Of a stretch of DNA of 64,000 nt, positions 34,178 through 44,200 are shown one piece after another. Every line of letters begins with the position of its first letter. Within the stretch, counting starts at the first letter, position 1. A model generated the notes under the pieces. The model saw only the letters and a program-made list of their open reading frames with translations. It ran no database searches and was not told the origin of the DNA. The translations under genes were made by a program, and so were the position numbers. Origin of the DNA: Ascoidea rubescens DSM 1968 (Eukaryota > Ascomycota > Saccharomycetes > Ascoideales > Ascoideaceae); the NCBI RefSeq assembly GCF_001661345.1, contig NW_017962932.1:1-64000 (forward strand), read 5' to 3'.

Positions 34178-37100
34178 TTAATCAGTTTCAATCATATGGG
34201 TATCGGAATAGCGCACTGAGGGTTGTGTTTGTGCAATTCTTGCTGGTGAACTGAGATCAATTTTCGCATTAAATTCGTTGCTGATCGACATGTTAGCCTT
34301 GGAGCTATCAGCTTCATTTCTATCTTCACCAAATAGCTTATTTGGAGAACTGCTAGCATTGAAATTAGAGTCTGAACTCAGATATTTCTTAGCTCCATCT
34401 GAAATCTTGGATCTATTTCTTTTAAATTTCTTTCCAAAATTCTTAAATTTTTCATTTAACTTTTCACGAGCTGATTTGGTACTCGATGTCGAAATAATAG
34501 ATCCCATACTAGTATCTCCATCCAACGATGTTCGGGACGCCAATGTCAGTGAAGAAATATTACTTGATGCAACTGATTTATTTGAACTATCTTGAGTTAG
34601 TGTCCCATTTGATACATTATTGCTAGGTTTTGAATTCAATGAGATCTCTGTCAAAGAGAAATCTTTGGTATCACTACTATCTAGGTTATCATCAATACTT
34701 GGTCTAATCCTACTTAAACTAATACTACCTACTATATTACTATTATTATTGTTATTATTATTATTATTATTATCATTATTATTATTATCTTTTTTATCCA
34801 ATATAGTATCTTTGGACAAAAAGGTCGACCTGATTTTTGGTTCCTTTTTGAGTTTATTATTCAATTGTTCTGAAAATGGTTCTTTCATTATTTCATCTTC
34901 ATCATTTGACGAGCCTTCAAATGTTGTATTGATATCAATCTCACTGCTTGTATTATGGAGGCTAGGTAAATTCCATCGAACTTTTTTAACTTTATTATAT
35001 CCACTTCTTATTGGTGATTTGACTTTTTTCGATGAATTTTTTCTAAAAAATTTATTGGGTGATGATGATATTGTAACAGATAATGGTGATAACAATCGTT
35101 TTTCACCAAATCCTTTGTGTTTATACTTGTTTGCACTTGGATTGGAATTGGTAATTATACTTCCATTGCTATTACTTGTTACCGAAACTGACCTTGGTGA
35201 TGATTGTCCTTGAAATCTAGCAATTTGATTCAACCTAGGTGTCGAGCTATATGTATATTGGCTAGAGCTGACACTAGGCGATGCTATACCCGAATTCCCC
35301 TTTAAATTGGAAATTAAATTAGTCCCATTACTATTAATATATGTAGCTTTACCGTTAATTATATCCTGATTAACATTATTAAAGTTATTAATACTATTAA
35401 TTTTATTAATACCATTAATATTATTAATATTATTCCCCATATTTGAGTTCTGTGAATTAAAATTAATAATCGACTTTAATGGGGGACTGTTTCTAATCTT
35501 GCTCATTGATGTCTTTTTGGTTAAATTTGGCGAGGAAATTGGTGAAGAAATTGGAACCGAATTAAATTCCAAGATATCATCAAATGAATAAGCATTTAAT
35601 TTGGTAATAGCCGAATAGCAACTATTAAGCAGTTCATTAATTAAAGATAACATTTCATCTCTATTTGTATCCATGTCACCAATTGCGTTAATTTCAGTTA
35701 ATTTTTTGATTGTTAAAAAATAGTAATCTGTTAAAAAATCAAAAGGCTTTAAAAGTTCAATCCCATTTTTCATTACACTTTTATCAAATAAAATGGAGGA
35801 ATTATAAAGAATTTCACTTTCCATACTATTCTTTAATAAATTAATTTGCTCATTAAAGATACTTGTTTCGTAATCAGACCATTCATCAAGCTCTTTTAAT
35901 TTTGTTAAAATTAACTTGGTATTAGACTTAAATACTTTGTGAACTTGATAAAGACCTTCATTAAGGTATCTGGATTCCAACTCATCAATTTTTAAAGATA
36001 TTGAATTAATTAAAGCTTCACAAGAACTTTTCAAATCTAATAAATCTGGAGATAATTTTGGATTATTACTAAAATTGTAAATTTTCTTGAAAGATTCTAA
36101 TAGCATTTGAATTTGGTTTCTTTGAATTAAATAAAATTTTCTTTTAGCTAGCAATTTTGATTTGATTAATTTTTCATGATTGTAGTTAATTAAAATTGAT
36201 TTGATGTTATCAATTGATTTAATTAATTGAATAAGGCAATTTTCCTTTTTGGATTTATAATTGTTTAAATGTTGCTGGACAACTTTTAATTCTCTTTTTC
36301 GTAAATCGTCAATTTCTTGTTTTTGTTCAGTGATCATTTTCAAATATGAACTAATATGGCGATCTAAATTTTGAGTATTTCTGGTAATTTTTGTCTTAAT
36401 TTGTTTGGCTCTATCAGCATATTTTAAGGTGTTTAAAGTTTCGTCATAATGTTGAGATGATGGAGATATGCACACTATCATGACAGTTTTACAATTACCA
36501 CCAAGAGAAAACTTCAATAAACGGGTTAATTTCGAGTCTCTATAAGGGATATGGTTTCTTTTTCTTGGATCGCAAAGAGCATTAATACAATTACCTAAAG
36601 CTAGTAGGGATTTATTAATGTTAGCACCTTCATGTAATCTTTCACCTCTGTTTTTAGTAGCGGATGCTCTTTCACTACCTGCAAGATCTATTATTGATAA
36701 AGTGGCAAAACAATGTTCTTCAGATAACTGAGCAGTTTTGTTTTTTTGATCTATGTTAATTTGTAAAACAGCATGAGATCTGGAAGAAGTCAAGTTTGCT
36801 TCAGTTGGAGACATTGTTCTATTTTGGTTACCTAAGATGATCATTTCCATTACTTGGTTAACATCTTTAGGTTTAAGAATGGATAGGTTAGTCACAAAGA
36901 CTTTTTTATTTGAATCTTCACGAATATTTAGTAATTTTGAGTTTTTTAGAGGATCTAACAAGTCTTTGATTGATTCGTTATAAATCTCCAAATAAGAGAG
37001 AGAGATTTCAAAGGTTTTGGTATCATTTAAGAGTTCAATTCTTTTGAACAATTCTTTCATCGTAAGGAAGATAATGCCTGGATCATTTTGGTTACCAGAG

Positions 37101-37651
37101 ATTGTATGAGTTTTCCCACAACCAGTTGCACCATAGGCAAAGACAGTGGCGTTAAACCCATCAAGAACCGAGTCCAATAGAGGTTTTGTAGTTGAATTGA
37201 AGACGTCAAATTGGTTTGAACTTTGGTCGAATAGGCGATCAAATACAAAGCGATGTTCTCTTATTCTTGATTTTGAAGAAGGAAAAGCGTTCTTTTGCAT
37301 TCTTTGTAGAGGGTTGGATTGATTTGAAGGATCAAAAATTAGCATTCTTTCGTCGACTATATCGACAATTTTTCTTATACCATTTGGAGTGTATCTATTA
37401 TAACCGATGTTATTGTTATTGTTATTGTTGTTGTTGTTGTTGTTGTTATCAAAATTGGAATTACTTGAATTTTGTCTTCTTGATGGATTGGAAGATAAAG
37501 CGCCATCACCTAGAAACAATTGGTCGTCTTTTTGAATTATTAATTTTGAGGATTCTGATTCAGTAAAAGGACGAAGTCTTACACAGACAGAGATTGAGGA
37601 TTCTTTTGTTGGAGGGGTTATCAAGTTGTTAATATCATTGGGTATTGTCAT
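34178..37651 (-). CDS. KIP3: Kinesin-8 motor Kip3
   Basis: 1157 residues. A plus-end-directed kinesin that shortens microtubules and acts in spindle positioning. The motor domain is at the N-terminus (about residues 18-430): ISVCVRLRPF, FDRLFDQSSNQFDVFNSTTK, P-loop GATGCGKT (near residue 180), switch I LTSSRSHAVLQI, switch II IIDLAGSERAS, NKSLLALGNCINALCDPRKR and IPYRDSKLTRLLKFSLGGNC, all kinesin-8-like. Coiled-coil sequence follows (about 435-620), then a long Ser/Asn-rich basic tail. An Asn run interrupts the motor's N-terminal loop (about 37410-37446), and a second (34745-34790) lies in the tail. S. cerevisiae Kip3 is 805 aa; the tail here is much longer. It lies on the same strand as FRA2, and the order KIP3-FRA2-NIF3 parallels YGL216W-YGL220W-YGL221C. 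Confidence 0.94.
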   Translation of the reverse strand: MTIPNDINNLITPPTKESSISVCVRLRPFTESESSKLIIQKDDQLFLGDGALSSNPSRRQNSSNSNFDNNNNNNNNNNNNNIGYNRYTPNGIRKIVDIVDERMLIFDPSNQSNPLQRMQKNAFPSSKSRIREHRFVFDRLFDQSSNQFDVFNSTTKPLLDSVLDGFNATVFAYGATGCGKTHTISGNQNDPGIIFLTMKELFKRIELLNDTKTFEISLSYLEIYNESIKDLLDPLKNSKLLNIREDSNKKVFVTNLSILKPKDVNQVMEMIILGNQNRTMSPTEANLTSSRSHAVLQINIDQKNKTAQLSEEHCFATLSIIDLAGSERASATKNRGERLHEGANINKSLLALGNCINALCDPRKRNHIPYRDSKLTRLLKFSLGGNCKTVMIVCISPSSQHYDETLNTLKYADRAKQIKTKITRNTQNLDRHISSYLKMITEQKQEIDDLRKRELKVVQQHLNNYKSKKENCLIQLIKSIDNIKSILINYNHEKLIKSKLLAKRKFYLIQRNQIQMLLESFKKIYNFSNNPKLSPDLLDLKSSCEALINSISLKIDELESRYLNEGLYQVHKVFKSNTKLILTKLKELDEWSDYETSIFNEQINLLKNSMESEILYNSSILFDKSVMKNGIELLKPFDFLTDYYFLTIKKLTEINAIGDMDTNRDEMLSLINELLNSCYSAITKLNAYSFDDILEFNSVPISSPISSPNLTKKTSMSKIRNSPPLKSIINFNSQNSNMGNNINNINGINKINSINNFNNVNQDIINGKATYINSNGTNLISNLKGNSGIASPSVSSSQYTYSSTPRLNQIARFQGQSSPRSVSVTSNSNGSIITNSNPSANKYKHKGFGEKRLLSPLSVTISSSPNKFFRKNSSKKVKSPIRSGYNKVKKVRWNLPSLHNTSSEIDINTTFEGSSNDEDEIMKEPFSEQLNNKLKKEPKIRSTFLSKDTILDKKDNNNNDNNNNNNNNNNSNIVGSISLSRIRPSIDDNLDSSDTKDFSLTEISLNSKPSNNVSNGTLTQDSSNKSVASSNISSLTLASRTSLDGDTSMGSIISTSSTKSAREKLNEKFKNFGKKFKRNRSKISDGAKKYLSSDSNFNASSSPNKLFGEDRNEADSSKANMSISNEFNAKIDLSSPARIAQTQPSVRYSDTHMIETD

Positions 37652-38609
37652 TATGAGTGGGAAAAGACAGTTAATAAATAAATGAATGAATGTATTTATA
37701 AATAAGTCAAAAGTGGATACTAGGAATAAAGAGAGATATTTTAGATTTTAGATTTTAAATGCTGGGTATTTAATGTCAGACAGGAGAATGAATACAGATT
37801 GATATTTGGAAGTAATTAATCTAAAATTGGTGAGATTTAACTATTGAAAATCATTAATTAAATTGAGTTGAATTTAATTGAATGTACTTCAATTATAATA
37901 TAGAATAATATTGGTAAATTGTGAATTGTAAATAGTGAATTGGTTTATTATGGTAAATCAGATCAGTAAATAAATAGCCAGAGGAAACTGATAAAAGAAA
38001 GCAAAAGAAAAAACAAAAAAGGTGGAAATATAAAGAAAAAAAAGGAATAAATATGGTATAAAAAGTAGTTGATCTAGTTTTAATCTGATGTTATTCTATT
38101 TGTCAAATAATTTGGGTATTCTAGCTAGATGGATAAATTAGAATATATCTCAAGAAGTACAACAAAATGAGTGCTGGTTGAATAAGGTAAGACTAAAATG
38201 TTAATAACAATTGTAAAGATTCAAGGGATCAAGAATTTTAATAGCAATAAGAAAAATTAGGAAGTATCCACAAATAATAAACGAGTCCTGAACAAATAAT
38301 AAATATTATTGAAAGTTGCGAAAGTTGGTAAAACTTGAAAATTGAATGATTTTTGATTCAAGATTTCGGAAAAGGTTGTGATGCTCTGTTCTGCTCTCCT
38401 GATTTTGCAATAGACTCTAATAGTGTGATGCTGTGATGCCCTTTATCACCTTTATATCTCTGTCCAAAAGCAGCCTGAGCAGCGAAGCGAAGATTATCTC
38501 TGAGGATACCTTTTTCTCCTTCTCTTTCTATCTTTTCTATCTCTTTTCGTCCCGCACGTCAAACAGAAACAAAACACTCACAAACATTGACAGCGGATCA
38601 CGAGCAGTG

Positions 38610-38635
38610 CACGTGCTGCCCCTGTTTTACACGTG
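38610..38635. promoter_or_regulatory. Pair of E-boxes CACGTG
   Basis: CACGTG at 38610-38615 and again at 38630-38635 (context TTACACGTGAC), 20 bp apart or about two helical turns. These fit bHLH factors such as Cbf1, Pho4 or Tye7. Binding is inferred. Confidence 0.55.
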
Positions 38636-38726
38636 ACAACACAAGCTCTTTTTGAGACACGCACACAAATTCCCTCCCAGTTAGAAGCACACCACAATAG
38701 CACGATCAATGTGCCTTGACGTATAA

Positions 38727-38793
38727 TGTCGCATATATATTATTAAACATGTGCTAAGTATATATACGCACTTATGTGTATATTTATGCGACA
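38727..38793. repeat. Inverted repeat TGTCGCATA ... TATGCGACA
   Basis: Perfect 9-bp arms at 38727-38735 and 38785-38793 around a 49-nt spacer of TATA/TGTG-rich sequence. Could be a paired binding site or a cruciform/hairpin in the FRA2 3' region. Confidence 0.7.
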
Positions 38794-38986
38794 CACCACA
38801 CTAGCGTTTTTGTGGCAAGAATTATTTAAACCCGGACCTGTTCATTGAAATATATAACTTATAAAGATTAGTTGAAAGAATTGTGGAAAGAGATGGAGAA
38901 ACCATCACGAAATCATTGAGAAGAATGACAAACAAAAGCAGCTGCAAAAAAACAAAAACATCACGAAAGAAACCCAGAGATGGCGG

Positions 38987-39508
38987 TCATTTCTTTTTAG
39001 CTATTTCCCACTCTTCAGGTGTGAAGTTCTTTTGAGTAAAAGCGTGGATAGCACTTATTTCTTCTTTCAAGGCACTGTTAACCAATCGATGTCTCATTAT
39101 TCTGTTTTTTTTATTGAATATTTCAGAAACAATTATAACTGCAAATGCTTGTCCACAGCCTCCCGACATATCTTGAACATGTACTATAGAGGCATTCAAT
39201 CTTTCCTTTATAATTTTTTCTAAAGAACTGCTAGTCAAATGTTCTTTTTTATTCCCAATATTGCTGTCGGTAGCATCTTTAGTGTGTGAGCTTAATGATC
39301 TATTTGAGCCATTGGGAGAACTAGGAGAACCAGGACTACTTTGGTTAGCTCGATCGACTGTATGACTATGACCATTATTATGGCTATGATTATGGCTATG
39401 ATTATGATTATGACTATAGGGATGTGTATGCGTGTGATTATGTTTATATGTATGGCTAGAATGAGAATGAGAATGAGAATGAGATGAAATATCTGCTTTT
39501 GCTTCCAT
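38987..39508 (-). CDS. FRA2: BolA-family iron regulator Fra2/Bol2 with His-rich N-terminus
   Basis: 173 residues. The BolA domain is at about residues 95-173: LEKIIKERLNASIVHVQDMS, GGCG with the cluster-binding Cys118, the conserved RHRLVNSALKEE with His140, and IHAFTQKNFTPEEWE, which marks it as the cytosolic BolA2/Fra2 type rather than mitochondrial Bol1/Bol3. In yeast this protein pairs with monothiol glutaredoxins Grx3/4 through a [2Fe-2S] cluster and signals iron sufficiency to Aft1/Aft2. The unusual part is the N-terminus: 17 His in residues 10-49 (HSHSHSHSSH, HNHTHTH, SHNHNHSHNHSH), then a Ser/Asn linker. The next Met is residue 114, inside the fold, so the extension must be translated if the domain is. 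Typical homologues have about 85-120 residues. Divergent from NIF3. Confidence 0.9.
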   Translation of the reverse strand: MEAKADISSHSHSHSHSSHTYKHNHTHTHPYSHNHNHSHNHSHNNGHSHTVDRANQSSPGSPSSPNGSNRSLSSHTKDATDSNIGNKKEHLTSSSLEKIIKERLNASIVHVQDMSGGCGQAFAVIIVSEIFNKKNRIMRHRLVNSALKEEISAIHAFTQKNFTPEEWEIAKKK

Positions 39509-40098
39509 TTTTATTTGATTGTTAGAGGGTATGTGTGCTATTATAATATAATTGTAAAGTTCACTTGAAAGAAATTACTTGGAAAACTTGAAGAAAGTAA
39601 TCAATATTTATACGATAGGGAACAATTTCAAATATTGGATAAAAACAAAATCAGGATATGTCGTTAAAACCGTAATACTACAAAATAGTTTCTAATTTTT
39701 TCAACTTTTTATAACTTTTTATTACTTTTTTTAATTATTCGTTCAATTAACTACGATATAGGGTTCGATTTAAATTCACACTGCTCATGCTATCTCCAAC
39801 AATAAAGATAATCCTTTACTGCTTTTCCTCTTGTTAAGCTTTTATTCCCTTATATCTGCTCACTCCTGCTTGCGTCGCCGCTGACCAATCACAGCATGCG
39901 TATTCGTAAGCAAATTTCACGTGAAACCCCGTGTCTATGCGCTTCACAAACCGGTGACGGTGACTGCTCGATATACTTCCGATAAACGACGGTTTGGCTG
40001 GAATTCCGGCCTGGGTGATTTTTTATTATTTGCTTTGGTTCTTATCTCTGCCGCTTCTGCTTCTTCTGCTGCTTCTCCTTTTTAATACCTGTCTCACC
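39509..40098. promoter_or_regulatory. Divergent FRA2/NIF3 promoter
   Basis: 590 bp. AT-rich near FRA2, GC-richer at 39860-40010. TTTCACGTGAAA at 39915-39926 is a 12-bp perfect palindrome centred on an E-box. CTTCTGC repeats lie just before the NIF3 ATG. The two genes keep the head-to-head arrangement known from S. cerevisiae, which suggests shared regulation. Confidence 0.65.
39915..39926. promoter_or_regulatory. Palindromic E-box TTTCACGTGAAA
   Basis: 12-bp perfect palindrome containing CACGTG, 173 bp from the NIF3 ATG and 407 bp from the FRA2 ATG. A Cbf1/Pho4-type site is the simplest reading. Confidence 0.6.
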
Positions 40099-41040
40099 AT
40101 GAAACCCATCTCCACTATAACTTTGAAAAATGCTGTTTCTGCTATTCAGAAATTGTATCCTTTAGAATACGCTGACAACGCCTGGGACAACACTGGCTTA
40201 TTGCTAGATTCCTCTATTCCATCACCTTCTCAATATAATAATAATAATAATAATAATGTTGATAACGATAACGAAAACAATAAAATATCAATTTTATTAA
40301 CTATTGATCTCACCCAATCTGTTGTCAATGAAGCAATTCAAAACAAATCAAATTTAATCCTAGCTTATCATCCTTTTATCTTTTCTGGAATTAAAAAAAT
40401 TCAACCAAATTCAAATCCACAACACAATTCAATCCTAAAATTAATCCAAAATAATATCTCAGTTTATTCTCCTCATACTTCGGTCGATTCAATTAAAAAT
40501 GGCATAAATGATTGGTTAGTCAACGGTTCATTAAATTTTCAAAAAAATTTAATCAATTCGTCAAATTCAATCCAATCACTTAAAAATCAACCCTCAAATA
40601 ACATTGAAGGCTTTGGTAGATTAGTCTCTTTAAATACTCCAATTAACTTGAGCCAAATCGTTTCAAACATTAAAAAAAATTTAAATTTAAATCATCTTCA
40701 AATTGCTTTAGCCAATAAAAATAGATTACCTAATAATATTACAGATCTTAAATCAATCGATATATCAACCATAGCGGTTTGTGCAGGATCTGGTTCTTCA
40801 GTTTTTAAACAGTTATATGATCAAAAAATAGACTTGTACTATACAGGTGAGCTATCCCATCACGATGCCCTATATCTTAATGAAATAGGCTCAAATGTCA
40901 TTGCTTGTAATCATTCAAATACTGAAAGAGGCTATTTAAGTATTATGAAAGAAAATCTATTCGATGAATTATCCTCATCTTTCAAAATAGTCGATATTGC
41001 CATCGCAAAGACCGATCAAGATCCCTATCAAGTAATATGA
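40099..41040 (+). CDS. NIF3: NIF3-family protein
   Basis: 313 residues from the ATG at 40099 (MKPISTITLKNAVSAIQKLY); the open frame upstream has no ATG and translates to a Leu run from a CTT/CTG repeat. It belongs to the Nif3/DUF34 metal-binding family. Conserved blocks are DNAWDNTGLLLDSS, ISILLTIDLTQSVVNEAI, LILAYHPFIFSGIKKI (HPF metal-site motif), ISVYSPHTSVDSIKNGINDW, VCAGSGSSVFKQL, YYTGELSHHDAL, and CNHSNTERGYL (the C-terminal metal ligands H and E). S. cerevisiae Nif3 is 288 aa. The biochemical role remains poorly defined; GTP cyclohydrolase-like folds and metabolite-repair roles have been discussed. An Asn run (40234-40258) sits in a surface loop. Convergent with YPK9, 212 bp apart. Confidence 0.95.
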   Translation: MKPISTITLKNAVSAIQKLYPLEYADNAWDNTGLLLDSSIPSPSQYNNNNNNNVDNDNENNKISILLTIDLTQSVVNEAIQNKSNLILAYHPFIFSGIKKIQPNSNPQHNSILKLIQNNISVYSPHTSVDSIKNGINDWLVNGSLNFQKNLINSSNSIQSLKNQPSNNIEGFGRLVSLNTPINLSQIVSNIKKNLNLNHLQIALANKNRLPNNITDLKSIDISTIAVCAGSGSSVFKQLYDQKIDLYYTGELSHHDALYLNEIGSNVIACNHSNTERGYLSIMKENLFDELSSSFKIVDIAIAKTDQDPYQVI

Positions 41041-41252
41041 ACCAATCATTATGTAAATAAATAAATAAATAAATAGCGAATATTGATTGAAATAACTTTA
41101 ACATATATAAATAAATAAAATAAAATAAAATTCTAAGATAAAACAAAAAAAATGAAAAAAAAAGATTTTTCAAATGATTTTAAGAAATATTAAAAATTAA
41201 AAAAAATTAAAACTTAAAAAATGAACTAGCTTTATGTTTCTCTATCTTAAAT

Positions 41253-44200
41253 TTAAACCTCCAGTTTTTCTTTGTTATATTGTATTTTTAAATTCTTAAA
41301 TAATTTCTTGCTCTTCTTATTATTCCCAAACCGAATCTTATTATATACTTTGCTCAACTTTAAAAACAAAAATTTATCACAAATCCAAAATATCAATAAA
41401 TTCATCCCAGAAAAAGTAATTATAAAAATTTTAAAAAAATTTGATGTATACGTTAACTGCATCAATCCTCCCAATTTAGAATCAGCGTTGAGGTAAACCA
41501 ATCCAATTGAAAATAAGATTGCAATTGAAACATTTAAAACAAATGGCATGTTATTTAATGAACTTTCTCTATATGGAGGGCCCTGAGTTAAAATGATCGC
41601 TGCTAAGATATACTCAAAATTAGAAAATAAAAACAAAACTGTATTATCTGATGAATCAACTGCATCATCTCCCCCAGGAATAGGCTTAATATACCATTCT
41701 TCTTTTTGCACTAGTTTCCATATAATAAACTGAAAAATTATCACTATAACAATATTGCCAACTAATGGTATTAAAATCTTTGGCGAAACCAAATTTGCTG
41801 TTGGCCTCTTTTTAACCAATTTTTCATATGGTTTTGACCACGACATAAATATCGCTATTGGCAATATTAAAAACAAATCAATCCATAAAAATTGAAAATC
41901 TCCCAAGTTAGATCCCTTTTTATAGAGTATTGAAATTGTCACAAACTGAATGGCTGAATATAGACTCATATACTTGAAACAACTAAAGCTTGTAACTAAA
42001 GCTGCTCTTCCCTCTTTCATCAAATCGAGCACGCATGATATCTCAAACACTGTAGATGTAAAAGGTGCTGCGACTGATGCCTCTGCTTCAGACAAGGATA
42101 TCCCAACATCAGCTGCTTTTAACGCACCACAATCATTTGCACCATCCCCACAAAACCCAACTGTATAATCAAGTTTTTGTAATTGTTCAACCAATTCATG
42201 TTTTTCATCTGGTGACATTCTTGCAAAGATATTAGCTTTCATTAATATTTTTCGAATGTAATCTTGTGAGAACTTTTCCTCGAATTCGTTAGATTGATTA
42301 TTTGGATCATTCTCGTTTTCCTCAATTTCCTTAGCTGCACAATTAAGATTTAAAACAAATCTGAAAACATCACCAGTAACCGCTAAACAATAGTCGCTAT
42401 AACACAGATGAATTGGTGCGAGTGTAACAGAATCTAAAATATCTTTAGGTTCATCGACGTTTTCCCATAAAATAGAAGAACTATTATAATTTTCATTAAA
42501 AACAGTTCTCGGGATATAGATTTTAAAATCATCACTATTACTAACTAATTCGCATTCTTTTGCAACACTAATAGCAGTAAGAATATTATCACCAGTACAC
42601 ATAATGGTTCTAATATTAGCAACTTGGTTTAATTCATGTAAGGTGGGTGTAGTTTGACTTTTTAATTTGTTTTCAAAAATAATAAATCCTAAAAAGTTCA
42701 AATTTGATTCCACTTCCCTTCTATCTTTTCTATCCAAAAGTTTTGTTGGAAGATCTGCAATTCTTTTATAAGCACAAGCAATGACTCTATAACCATTATG
42801 TGTGTATTTATGTAATAGTAAATTGTAATCTTCAGGTAATGATTCTCTATTGCAAATTCCCAAGATAACTTCAGGCGCACCCTTCGTGAAAACATAGGCG
42901 TTGTTTTCTTCAGTATCATCCCCATAAATAGGTTTACAAATTACTGACATTCTTCTAAGAGAGGGAATAAACTCATAAGATTTAACGATTCCAAAATAAT
43001 TATTTTGATCATTAATATCTAAACATGTTTCAATTGTTGGTTTAACAATTGCAGAATATATAATGGGTTCTTCGTTTTGTTGTTCAACTAAATAGTCCTC
43101 GATATAATTCCATTTGGTGAATTCAAACATTTTATAATCTAATGGATCACCAATAAGTTCATTGTCGACTTTTCTTAAGGAATGGCAACAACAAAGGGAA
43201 AGTAAAAAATTCATTGAATTATAATCATTAAGCGATTTTCTAGCATAATTTAAATTCTCGTTTTGAAATAGATCATTTATATCTTTTATTAGTGGACCGA
43301 AAGAAATTGAACTTTTGTTGCTATTTTTTCTTTTTATAGAGGTTGAATGAATTCCAAGAATATCCAAACCATCTTCGGTTAGAGTTCCAGTTTTATCAAA
43401 ACAAAAAACATCGATTTTACCAGCAACATTAACTTTAGAAGGACTAATACAAAAAATGTTTTTGTTTTTCAATCTATTGATAGCAAAACTTGTACCGATT
43501 GTCAAAGTTGCAGGCAAAGCAGGGGGAACCACTATCGTTATAATATCCAAAGCTCTTAGCCAAATAGTTTTTGTATCGATATCCATTTTAATGAAATTCG
43601 CAATTGAAGTAGCAAAACCAATCAAGGCAATTACGCACATAAATCCAATGTATTTAAAGGAATCTTTATAGAATTTGAAATCCACTGGTTTTGGAAATAA
43701 CATTGATCTTAATAAAGAGCCCTTTGTAGTTGAAAAACCAATTTTAGTGACCAAAGCTAGAGCTGGTTCATTTTTGAATTTTGATCTTCTAACTCTGATA
43801 ATTTTAGTTCCACTGAATAGATAAGATTTTGCTAATTTAATGTCAATTTGGTTTTTTGTTATAAAAGAAGATTTTAAGTTTGAGACATGATTTAATAGAA
43901 CATCATCAGTTATTGGGATTTTTGGGATTGGTACAGATTCACCAGTTAGCATTGATTCATTAATAATGCAATCACCAGTTAGTAGAATTGAGTCACAAGG
44001 AACTATACTTAGGTCGTTTGAATTTGAATAATTTAGTTCATAAATATCGCCAGGAACTAGTTCATCAACACTAGTTTCCTTCCAAAATTCGTTTCTTTTA
44101 ACTCTAACAATGACATCGTTGTTATTATCAGATATTTCCTTTAATTTTTTCATTGTAGTTTTAGTTTCGTATAAGGAATCAAGAATTGAAATAATTGAGA

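Larger units (their letters stand above)
37652..38986. promoter_or_regulatory. KIP3 upstream / FRA2 downstream spacer with E-boxes and inverted repeat
   Basis: 1.3 kb. AT-rich near KIP3, then a GC-richer island at about 38560-38700 with two E-boxes CACGTG at 38610-38615 and 38630-38635. A 9-bp inverted repeat TGTCGCATA / TATGCGACA spans 38727-38793. No gene seen. In S. cerevisiae the gene MDM34 lies between KIP3 and FRA2; it is absent here. Confidence 0.55.

Noticed and set aside
39994-40098. N-terminal membrane anchor on NIF3
   Set aside because: The upstream frame opens with TTG rather than ATG, and the Leu run comes from a CTT/CTG repeat in the 5' leader.
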